In this document: positions 27,901-34,257 of the stretch, piece by piece
How positions within the stretch are numbered: the stretch's first letter is position 1
Layout: each line of letters opens with the position of its first letter
Origin: an uncultured bacterium
GTDB taxonomy: Bacteria; Cyanobacteriota; Vampirovibrionia; Gastranaerophilales; Gastranaerophilaceae
Length of the DNA: 64,000 bases
Direction: 5' to 3'
Assembly (NCBI GenBank): GCA_949300485.1
Contig: CASGEL010000001.1
Span: 124,001 to 188,000, forward strand
Translations under genes and position numbers: made by a program
Notes under the pieces: generated by a model
The model's input: only the letters and a program-made list of their open reading frames with translations
What the model was told of the DNA's origin: nothing
Database searches by the model: none

Positions 27901-28245
27901 ATGGAAAAAGAAGAAAAAGATTGCATAAATAGTGTTGAAAGTTTTGAAGAAACTGGATTTAATTATACTCTATCTCTAATAAGCGGAAAATATAAACTAA
28001 CAATTTTATATGCTCTATATAGACATAAAGTAATTCGCTTTAATCAATTACAAAAATATTTAAAAATGATTTCACATAAAACATTAAGTAATGTATTAAA
28101 AGAACTTGAAGCGGATGATTTAATCATAAGAAAAGAATATCCGCAAATTCCTCCTAAGGTTGAATATTCGTTATCGGAAAAAGGGAAATCACTTATTCCT
28201 ATACTATATTCATTATGTGAATGGGGAGAGAAGCATAAAATTTAA
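27901..28245 (+). CDS. HxlR-family transcriptional regulator
   Basis: The ATG at 27901 (114 residues) has AAAGGA upstream. A longer frame from 27829 overlaps the divergent promoter and is unlikely. The winged-helix domain shows LISGKYKLTILYALYRHKVIRFNQLQKYL, MISHKTLSNVLKELEADDLI (recognition helix) and YPQIPPKVEYSLSEKG (wing), all HxlR signatures. One cysteine near the N-terminus (KDCINS) and one near the C-terminus (SLCEWG) could sense oxidants or electrophiles, as in several HxlR proteins. It is divergent from the flavodoxin/lumazine-binding pair, its likely target. Confidence 0.88.
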   Translation: MEKEEKDCINSVESFEETGFNYTLSLISGKYKLTILYALYRHKVIRFNQLQKYLKMISHKTLSNVLKELEADDLIIRKEYPQIPPKVEYSLSEKGKSLIPILYSLCEWGEKHKI

Positions 28246-28693
28246 AACTTTTTATAGTAACCGGACTTTATTTACTTAAAATGTCAAATAATCGTTTTAG
28301 CCGTACAAGTTAGATTGTGAGGGCGGAATAGACTATAACATTGGTTTTAAAATAGAAAATTTAAGTCAATTCTTGGACAGTAATCGGACAATGATGACCA
28401 TCAAAAGACCTTTTTGTAACATATAAAACGATTACTTCCGACTGCTAAAACTTAAACACAAAGCCAACTTTGCCGAATAATCTTTTTATGCGTGCAGATA
28501 AAATGTCCCGTTAAATTACACCAAATTTAAAAATATTCTTTGTGATTGTATATCCTAATAAAGTCCGATTTAAGCAAGTTTAAAAATCCAATATCATACA
28601 CCGTCCGACGGCTGATATAAAAACGGAGAAGGTAGTTTCTGCATCAAAAGTCTATCTTGAAGTCTTAAAGCTATTTAAAATTTTTATAATATA

Positions 28694-28728
28694 AAAATTC
28701 CCTGCTAATTCAATTTTCAGGGAATTTT
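28694..28728 (-). terminator. Hairpin, likely terminator for the lipase gene
   Basis: An 11-bp stem AAAATTCCCTG (28694-28704) / CAGGGAATTTT (28718-28728), with a T-run on the minus strand just below 28694. It lies about 120 bases beyond the lipase stop. Confidence 0.5.
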
Positions 28729-28780
28729 GAATTAATTTCGCAAAATTTTCCTTTTAAACACTTCCATAACAATACTTTTG

Positions 28781-28816
28781 GACAATTCCCTGCATTATAT
28801 AAAACAGGGAATTGTC
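28781..28816. repeat. Second hairpin with the same AATTCCCTG core
   Basis: A 12-bp perfect stem GACAATTCCCTG (28781-28792) / CAGGGAATTGTC (28805-28816). No clear T-run follows on the minus strand. It shares its core with the hairpin 85 bases away and with the one at 30987-31020. Confidence 0.5.
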
Positions 28817-28845
28817 ATTTTGTATTATACCCAAATTATAATATT

Positions 28846-29763
28846 TTATTTACTTCTATAGTAACCTTTTACTTTTGTTCCATCAGAACGTGTATATGAA
28901 TTTACATAAATTAAATTTCCAGCTCTTAATTGTTGTTTTGCTTCTGCTTCTGACATAACTTTTCCAGCCGCCAATTGTTGATTTATAAAACTTTCTAAAC
29001 GACTATATTCATCTGATGTCATTTGTTTTATTTCTTCATTTGTAAATATCCTATCACTATCAATATCTCTGAAATCAATATCTAGATTAATTTGCCCTTC
29101 TAGCCTAGTAGGTTTATACTCAACAGCATTTTCTAAATCTCCCATTCCTTCTATAAAATGATATTTTAATGGATATGTACCCCCTAAATATTCACCATCT
29201 ACATTCTTAGTTATGTAATCGCTATTCTGCCCGTATCCAATTATATATGTATGTCCAAGTTGATTATTTAAGTTAAAATTAAATGTACTATCATCAACAT
29301 TTCCATAGTTTCTTATATTATCAAGATTCTCTCTCACATTCCCCTGTAATATATCCCTTACACCATAAGCATTAAAAGTTACAGTCTCACATCCTGTTTT
29401 ATTTGACATTAGTTGTGCTAAACTACCACCTAAAGAATGACCGGTAAAAACTATTCTTTTATCAGGAAAATCCTTTTTTATTTTTTCATAGAATTTTTGA
29501 GCATCAACATATTGTGCTGGAAGTTTTTTCATACCTAGATGTCCAATATCTTCTTTTATAAAATCATTTAAAATTTCATCCGTTCCTCTAATTGAGATTA
29601 CAATAGTTCCATTTTTATAAAAGGCTTCCGCATGAAAACCTGTTTTACTATTATCAAAATCTGAAAATTTAATCCAATCCTTTGGTATAAGTTTTTCATT
29701 TCCTTTGTATACCCCCATTGATAGTATCTTCATTTCATCATCAAAGTCTTTTGTATTTGTCAT
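28846..29763 (-). CDS. Class 3 lipase-like alpha/beta hydrolase with C-terminal RSDGT-x-V-x-G tail
   Basis: This 305-residue protein has a lipase class 3/DUF2974-like core: the strand GTIVISIRGTDE near 50 and the nucleophile elbow GHSLGG near 120, followed by NAYGV. Lipase residues at the C-terminal side are less clear. No signal peptide is present. The last 25 residues, AGNLIYVNSYTRSDGTKVKGYYRSK, match a short tail (SYxRSDGTxVxGYYR) often seen at the ends of mobile-element, phage or toxin-type proteins. It could be a cell-targeting effector or a decayed phage protein; neither is proven. An AAAGGA site precedes the ATG. Confidence 0.75.
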   Translation of the reverse strand: MTNTKDFDDEMKILSMGVYKGNEKLIPKDWIKFSDFDNSKTGFHAEAFYKNGTIVISIRGTDEILNDFIKEDIGHLGMKKLPAQYVDAQKFYEKIKKDFPDKRIVFTGHSLGGSLAQLMSNKTGCETVTFNAYGVRDILQGNVRENLDNIRNYGNVDDSTFNFNLNNQLGHTYIIGYGQNSDYITKNVDGEYLGGTYPLKYHFIEGMGDLENAVEYKPTRLEGQINLDIDFRDIDSDRIFTNEEIKQMTSDEYSRLESFINQQLAAGKVMSEAEAKQQLRAGNLIYVNSYTRSDGTKVKGYYRSK

Positions 29764-29800
29764 AGTTGTTTTTCCTTTCGCTTTTTTGTAATATTAAGTT

Positions 29801-30193
29801 ATGTTTTTAGATAAATTTAGGAATCGTTATAGCTTCAATTTTTTATCCGTTTGCGGTTGGATAATAATTATTTTATGTACAATTTTTACTCTTCCTGAGT
29901 TGTATATTGAATACATTGCTGGAAATACGGCACATGCTTTGGGAGTTGGAATTACTTTTTTAGGTATACTATGCTTAAATATTCTATTTTTTATATTAAC
30001 TTTTTTGGTTTATGTTTTTGAAATTGTAAGTTGGAAAAGAATAACTAATGAAAAAATTTTGAATAATAAATATTTCAAATTAATTCAAAATTTAGGCATT
30101 GTTTTTGCATTTTTGCCTATTCTTATTCTTATATTATTTTTTACTTTCAGCTTTATTAAAAGTATTGTTTATAACATTCAGAGCATTGAGTAA
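29801..30193 (+). CDS. Hypothetical small membrane protein
   Basis: This 130-residue protein has three strongly hydrophobic segments (about 15-33, 44-75 and 103-125) separated by short polar loops. There is no recognised family and only a weak ribosome site. It starts 37 bases from, and divergent to, the lipase-like gene. A small membrane protein paired with a lipase resembles effector/immunity organisation, though such pairs are usually co-directional, so this is only a possibility. Confidence 0.55.
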   Translation: MFLDKFRNRYSFNFLSVCGWIIIILCTIFTLPELYIEYIAGNTAHALGVGITFLGILCLNILFFILTFLVYVFEIVSWKRITNEKILNNKYFKLIQNLGIVFAFLPILILILFFTFSFIKSIVYNIQSIE

Positions 30194-30474
30194 CAATTAC
30201 CAAACTATGAATCAATGCTTTATAACGCTTTAATGAATTGGTCTGCATTGATATATTTGTATGGCTTAATCCTAAATTTGCTATTGCGAAAATTTAAAAA
30301 AAATACTTAATCAAAAAAATGTTCCCTAATTTCAAATTAAGCTTTAAAATTAATATGCCAAAGTTTATTATTGTTATTTATAATGTAATATTTTTTATAA
30401 AATTTGTGCCGGCTTGCTTTTTGTTTTTAATTACTTTGCCTTTTTCAATCAAAACCATAATATAATTTTCATAA

Positions 30475-30885
30475 TTATTTTCCTCCTATATTTCGGTTTG
30501 TGTTCATCTTGCTATTTATATTGTTCATATATTCTACCTCCGCATTTATAAATTTTTGCTGAAGCTTTTCAGTTTCCTCAATTGCGTAGGATGCTATTTC
30601 TATTACTGTTTTCAATCTTTTGATTTTTTCTCCCAAATGAATTTCAATAGAATCTTTACCTTGTTTTGTTATCCATTCACAAGTTACCTCTTTTAAATCT
30701 GATTCTAAAATTTCTGGTAAAAGTTCATTTGTTATAATTGCTCTTACATAATCTGGTAATGATAATCTTAATATTTTAGATTGTTTTTCTATATGCCTTT
30801 TTAAATCTTTAGGAATCCGAATACTAAATTGTTCAGTCTTACTTTTCATATTATTTTTTATAAATTTAATTATTTTTTTATACAT
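30475..30885 (-). CDS. Ribbon-helix-helix DNA-binding protein (CopG/MobC-like)
   Basis: The 136-residue protein has the ribbon-helix-helix core EQFSIRIPKDLKRHIEKQ followed by LRLSLPDYVRAIITNEL (about 18-55). It then has a charged helical tail that could dimerise. Proteins of this build act as antitoxins, plasmid copy-number repressors or mobilisation accessory (MobC-like) factors. A GGAG site fits the start at 30885. No toxin or relaxase gene is intact next to it. Its position beside recombinase remnants suggests it came with a mobile element. Confidence 0.65.
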   Translation of the reverse strand: MYKKIIKFIKNNMKSKTEQFSIRIPKDLKRHIEKQSKILRLSLPDYVRAIITNELLPEILESDLKEVTCEWITKQGKDSIEIHLGEKIKRLKTVIEIASYAIEETEKLQQKFINAEVEYMNNINSKMNTNRNIGGK

Positions 30886-30986
30886 ATTAACTCCTAATCA
30901 ATATTTATAATAAGGTATTTTCTCAATAATGTCAACATAAATTTTAAAAACATGTATTCATATAATTCTGTATTTATGTTTACAAA

Positions 30987-31020
30987 AAAATTCCCTACCA
31001 GCATTGTGGTAGGGAATTTT
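30987..31020 (-). terminator. Terminator 3' of the DUF5681 remnant
   Basis: A 14-bp stem AAAATTCCCTACCA (30987-31000) / TGGTAGGGAATTTT (31007-31020) with a 6-base loop. On the minus strand it is followed by TTTTTTTGT, so it ends transcription of the gene remnant directly upstream. Confidence 0.8.
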
Positions 31021-31030
31021 CGCAGTTATA

Positions 31031-31360
31031 CTACAAATTTTCAGGATTATTCCGGTAATAATCTTCCAAGATTTTGCGCAAAGTATCTTTGTAGAATTTC
31101 TCATCTTCTTCACTTGTCTCAGGCTCAAAATCCTCAAATGCCTTATTCTCAATCATCTGCCAGAAATCAAAGTTCAGCAAATTCAAGTTCTGCAGAAGCA
31201 TTTTCCGAGAAGGCCCGTCATTTTTAATCGCATCCTGCACTATTTTTTGTGCGAAAAGCTGTATGAAAGAAATTTTTTCACGATTTCCATTTTCATTAGT
31301 AATCGTAGCTTCCCGTATAAATGCTAGACGCAACGCTTCCATAATTGTTTTAGGCAGCAC
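31031..31360 (-). pseudogene. 5'-truncated DUF5681 gene
   Basis: The 109-residue frame reads LPKTIMEALRLAFIREATIT, ENGNREKISFIQLFAQKIV and KNDGPSRKMLLQNLNLL, the C-terminal pattern of DUF5681 proteins found in phages and mobile elements (helix, ENGxxRKITK-like turn, helix). The usual basic glycine-rich N-terminus is missing. The only start is a GTG at 31360 with no ribosome site, and an in-frame stop lies just upstream at 31370-31372. The break coincides with the start of recombinase homology on the other strand. Confidence 0.6.
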
Positions 31361-31370
31361 TTTTTTCTGT

Positions 31371-32018
31371 TATTATGTATCACAAGCTAATATCCAACAT
31401 AAAAAAGACCTTGCGGGTTCAGTAAATAAAATTCCTGGAGATGAAATTGAAAACATTGTAAAACAGGAAATAGCAGCTTTTATTTCGAATAAAACTATAA
31501 TTCAACCATATTTGAACAATTATGCATTAGAGGTCCAGAATAAAATTTTAAGTTCTCTTGAAGATTTAAAGCTCAATGATCAGATAATACGATTAATTGT
31601 ACACAAAGTGACAATATCTAAAGACAATATTGTATTAGAATTAAATACAAACATAACAATTAAGATTTTAGAAAATCTAGCTTACAATAAAGAAATACCC
31701 ATAAATATTCAAGATACTGAATTTATCATAATTAAAAAAGATATAAAAATAATTTCAACTCCAAGCCATGGCAATAAACTAATTATAGGAGATGAAGTTA
31801 AATACAATTCTACTTTAATAAAAGCGATAATAAAAGGCTTTTATTATTATAAATTATGGAAAGATGGAAAGTTATCTCCAGAACAGAAAAAGAGTTCATA
31901 TGTTTATAGATTAATGAATTTAAGATTCTTACCTCCTAATATTGTAGAAGATGTTTTAAATGGAAGACAAGCTGCAGAAATTACTGTAAAAAAGCTACAC
32001 AAGATTGCAAAACTCTAA
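31371..32018 (+). pseudogene. C-terminal remnant of a large serine recombinase
   Basis: From 31371 the frame reads YYVSQANIQHKKDLAGSVNK then IPGDEIENIVKQEI, the end of the recombinase domain with its YRYYVSxA and P-x-x-E-I-E-x-x-V pattern. At the 3' end it reads YVYRLMNLRFLPPNIVEDVL and NGRQAAEITVKKL, the C-terminal pattern of phage-type serine recombinases. The whole catalytic resolvase domain with the nucleophilic serine is missing. An open frame continues upstream to 31263, but that part is only the antisense of the DUF5681 remnant. The product cannot be an active recombinase. Confidence 0.72.
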
Positions 32019-32262
32019 TAATTTTATTTATTAATCTTTTTCTCGAAAATCTGAATAACGGGTCTTGATACTTTTGTTATAATAGATAATTTTAATACAA
32101 GCATCTATGTAATCTTAATTTGTAAAAAGTTTTTAGAAATGGAATAATTAACTAGATAAGCTTGCACTTCGAAAAATCTAGTCTGAGACTTTTTTGAATT
32201 TTCGGTATTGATTTTAACAAATTCACATAAATTAAGTCTCAAAATATGATATTAATAATTAA

Positions 32263-32285
32263 AAATGCCCGAAATTCGGGCATTT
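32263..32285 (-). terminator. Terminator downstream of tRNA-Ser
   Basis: A 9-bp G+C-containing stem AAATGCCCG / CGGGCATTT with a 5-base loop, followed by TTAATTATT on the minus strand, 46 bases after the tRNA 3' end. Confidence 0.7.
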
Positions 32286-32331
32286 CCTTAAACTTATAAC
32301 TTGCACTTTATGTGCTTTATATACTAAAAAA

Positions 32332-32420
32332 CGGAGAAGGAGGGATTTGAACCCTCGGTGCAGGTTACCCCACACAACACCTTAGCAGGGTGCCGCCTTA
32401 AGCCACTCGGCCACTTCTCC
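32332..32420 (-). tRNA. tRNA-Ser (GCT anticodon)
   Basis: The minus strand folds into a class II tRNA. The acceptor stem is GGAGAAG / CTTCTCC with discriminator G. The D-arm begins GGCCGAGTGGCTTAAGGC. The anticodon loop CTGCTAA has anticodon GCT at 32384-32386. There is a long variable arm, and the T-loop is GGTTCAAATCC. CCA is not encoded (GTT follows the discriminator), so it must be added by the nucleotidyltransferase found later in the window. Confidence 0.95.
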
Positions 32421-32549
32421 AAAGTGATAGTAATCTGTTCCCCTCTCGGTGATTACATCTTTCATTCTAGCATAAAGATTTTCATTTGAAAAGCTTATTT
32501 AAAAAAAATTTTTATTAGTTATAATACTTATTATACAAGTGAGGTAATT

Positions 32550-33065
32550 ATGATTGAAATGAAAGTTATGGGCATTGCCCTTGATACAAGAACCGGTTCT
32601 CCTATAGTTGTTCTGCACGATAAAGAAAACAGACGTGCTCTGCCTATTTGGATTGGCTCTGCGGAAGCAAGCTCAATTATCAGAAAAATCGAAAATCTTA
32701 GTGTAACAAGACCGATGACACATGATTTAATAATAAGTATTATAGAAAAAACCGGATATAAAATTACTAAAGTAGAAATAAATGATGTCGAAAAAGATAC
32801 CTATTTTGCAACAATATTTCTTGAAGATAAAGATGGAAATGAAATTGAAATAGATTCAAGACCATCTGATGCTATAGCCATTGCTATAAGAATTGATGCA
32901 CCAATTTACGTGACTGCAAATGTTTTATCAAACGGATCAGTTTCAACTGACAGCGCTAAAGATGCCCAAGAAGCTGAAGAATTTAAAAACTTTGTACAAA
33001 GTATTAAGCCTTCTGATTTTGCAAGACTAATGAAAGATAATGATCACCACGAAAGTGATCAATAA
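32550..33065 (+). CDS. Bifunctional nuclease family (BFN/DUF151) protein
   Basis: The 171-residue protein starts MIEMKVMGIALDTRTGSPIV and contains LPIWIGSAEA, RPMTHDLI, and ARPSDAIAIA-like RPSDAIAIAIR, the conserved core of the BFN/DUF151 family. Members have been described as DNase/RNase enzymes or wound-response proteins. Its exact role in bacteria is unclear. The C-terminal 40 residues are acidic and less conserved. A GAGG ribosome site and a strong terminator bound it as a single-gene unit. Confidence 0.9.
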   Translation: MIEMKVMGIALDTRTGSPIVVLHDKENRRALPIWIGSAEASSIIRKIENLSVTRPMTHDLIISIIEKTGYKITKVEINDVEKDTYFATIFLEDKDGNEIEIDSRPSDAIAIAIRIDAPIYVTANVLSNGSVSTDSAKDAQEAEEFKNFVQSIKPSDFARLMKDNDHHESDQ

Positions 33066-33088
33066 TCCTATATTTAACACTTTTTACC

Positions 33089-33136
33089 AAAAGAAAGAAT
33101 TGTTAATTTTGTAACAATTCTTTCTTTTTTTGAAAT
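33089..33136 (+). terminator. Terminator after the BFN gene
   Basis: A 17-bp perfect stem (33089-33105 with 33112-33128, arm ending GAAAGAATTGTTA) with a 6-base loop and a T-run. Confidence 0.88.
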
Positions 33137-33179
33137 TTACTAACAAAAATAAACTTTATCTCTATAAGAGAGATTAACT

Positions 33180-33383
33180 ATGTTCAATGCTATAGATGAA
33201 ATAAAACGTCAATATATGTACACCATACAGCCTGTACAGTTGTTTGAAAGCAGAAACACACAAGCTGCGCAGAAAAATTCGTTTGATTTTTTAAACCAAA
33301 CGAATAAATCTTCAAACTATAACCTTTTACATCCTGATGTATCTAATTCTGCCAAAGGCAAACATTTAGATTTAATGGGCTAA
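33180..33383 (+). CDS. Hypothetical small protein, 67 residues
   Basis: The frame has an AGAGAG ribosome-like site 8 bases before the ATG. The protein is hydrophilic, rich in Asn, Gln and Ser (SRNTQAAQKNSFDFLNQTNKSS), with no membrane segment or known domain. It sits in a cluster of three tiny genes between two terminators. Codon pattern and spacing look real, but no homologue family is recognised. Confidence 0.5.
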   Translation: MFNAIDEIKRQYMYTIQPVQLFESRNTQAAQKNSFDFLNQTNKSSNYNLLHPDVSNSAKGKHLDLMG

Positions 33384-33389
33384 AACTTA

Positions 33390-33605
33390 CTATGCAACCC
33401 ACACTTTTTCAGGTGTAGAATATCCAGGTAACAAACCCTTTGTCGGAACAGTATCTAATACCTGCGGAGCTCTTTCATACGGAATTGAAGCATACGAAGC
33501 TGTTTTATAAGATGGAGCAACAGCCTGTGCCTGAGGTCTATACTGTACATGACCAACCGAACCGCCTGTAATTCCTAATAATTTTCCAATTAATCCTGCA
33601 CTCAT
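33390..33605 (-). CDS. Hypothetical small glycine/proline/tyrosine-rich protein, 71 residues
   Basis: A GGGGA site lies before the ATG. The protein begins MSAGLIGKLLGITGGSVG, a short hydrophobic glycine-rich stretch that could insert in a membrane. It continues with an extended region rich in Ala, Pro, Tyr and Ser (QYRPQAQAVAPSYKTASY) that is probably unstructured. It converges with the 67-residue gene, with 6 bases between the stops. Confidence 0.5.
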   Translation of the reverse strand: MSAGLIGKLLGITGGSVGHVQYRPQAQAVAPSYKTASYASIPYERAPQVLDTVPTKGLLPGYSTPEKVWVA

Positions 33606-33710
33606 ATTTATGCGTCCCCAATTTTTCCCTATACTTATATAAGTATATTTTCTGACAAAAATTGATTAATTTACAGAAATATATTAAGAAATATTAAAAA
33701 AATATTATAA

Positions 33711-33872
33711 TTATAATAAAAAGAAGTTATTATTATAATTCGGTTTAAATACTCGCCTGTTAAAATTTAACTTTGGCTGATTATAATAAGTATACGTTTC
33801 TTTTTTTTCTTTAAAACGGCTCAGACCTACTGCAGGAACCTCATCTTTGAAAAAAAATTTTATTAATTCCAT
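33711..33872 (-). CDS. Hypothetical very small protein, 53 residues
   Basis: This 53-codon frame starts with ATG at 33872, preceded by GAAGGAAG about 9 bases upstream, and stops at TAA 33711-33713. It reads MELIKFFFKDEVPAVGLSRF, then a Lys/Glu/Tyr-rich part and a tail of Asn, Arg and Phe. The amino acid composition looks coding rather than random. It lies 105 bases upstream of, and on the same strand as, the 71-residue gene. No family is recognised. Confidence 0.45.
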   Translation of the reverse strand: MELIKFFFKDEVPAVGLSRFKEKKETYTYYNQPKLNFNRRVFKPNYNNNFFLL

Positions 33873-33960
33873 AACTATGCACTTCCTTCTTTTTTAATGT
33901 ATAATGTCTATAATAAAAGTTTAATGATAAGTATCTAAAAGTCAAAAAGGAGATAAGATT

Positions 33961-34170
33961 ATGGCTGAAAAAGTAACAAAAGATATGAATATTCTAGAAA
34001 TTGCCCAAAAATATCCTGAAAGTATTGAAATTTTTCACAAATACGGATTAGGATGCTTGGGATGCGCTGCAGCAAGATTCGAAAATTTAGAAGCAGGTGC
34101 TAAAGTTCATGGTTACGACCCGGATGCAATGGTTGCAGATATTAATGCTGTAATTGAAGCAACTGAATAA
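33961..34170 (+). CDS. DUF1858 redox-disulfide domain protein
   Basis: The 69-residue protein is the complete domain known as the hybrid-cluster-protein-associated redox disulfide domain (DUF1858). It has VTKDMNILEIAQKYPESIEI, then GLGCLGCAAARFENL with a C-x2-C pair at Cys32 and Cys35, and AGAKVHGYDPDAMVADIN. The cysteines probably form a disulfide or ligate a metal. No hybrid-cluster protein gene is adjacent. It has a strong AAAGGAGA ribosome site and a strong terminator, as a monocistronic gene. Confidence 0.88.
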   Translation: MAEKVTKDMNILEIAQKYPESIEIFHKYGLGCLGCAAARFENLEAGAKVHGYDPDAMVADINAVIEATE

Positions 34171-34194
34171 AATATTTAATATTATAATAGCGAG

Positions 34195-34226
34195 GGCGGC
34201 TTGAAAATTTTCAAGCCGCCTTTTTG
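34195..34226 (+). terminator. Terminator after the DUF1858 gene
   Basis: A perfect 26-base palindrome (arm GGCGGCTTGAAAA, 34195-34207 with 34208-34220) followed by TTTTT. Confidence 0.9.
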
Positions 34227-34257
34227 GAGTTTATTTGATTTCGGTTTTACATATCTT

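Larger units (their letters stand above)
28246..28845 (+). other. 600-bp stretch without a convincing gene
   Basis: All six frames are broken by stops and no frame gives a recognisable protein. The first 440 bases look like decayed or non-coding sequence, richer in C and G than typical spacers here. The last 150 bases contain two hairpins annotated separately. It separates the HxlR regulator from an accessory segment. Confidence 0.6.

Noticed and set aside
28262-28567. An 11-base inverted repeat (CGGACTTTATT and its complement, 28262-28272 and 28557-28567) as ends of a miniature transposon
   Set aside because: In AT-rich DNA a match of this length within 600 bases is likely by chance; no target duplication or transposase fragment was seen.
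30194-30474. Small frames below the ribbon-helix-helix gene as a relaxase start
   Set aside because: Only 7- and 26-codon pieces can be read and neither gives a recognised motif.
31263-31370. The upstream part of the open frame at 31263-32018 as the true N-terminus of the recombinase
   Set aside because: It is antisense to the DUF5681 remnant and shows no resolvase catalytic motifs.
32019-32420. tRNA-Ser as attachment site of the deleted element
   Set aside because: No direct repeat of the tRNA 3' end was found near the recombinase remnant, and large serine recombinases usually do not use tRNA genes.
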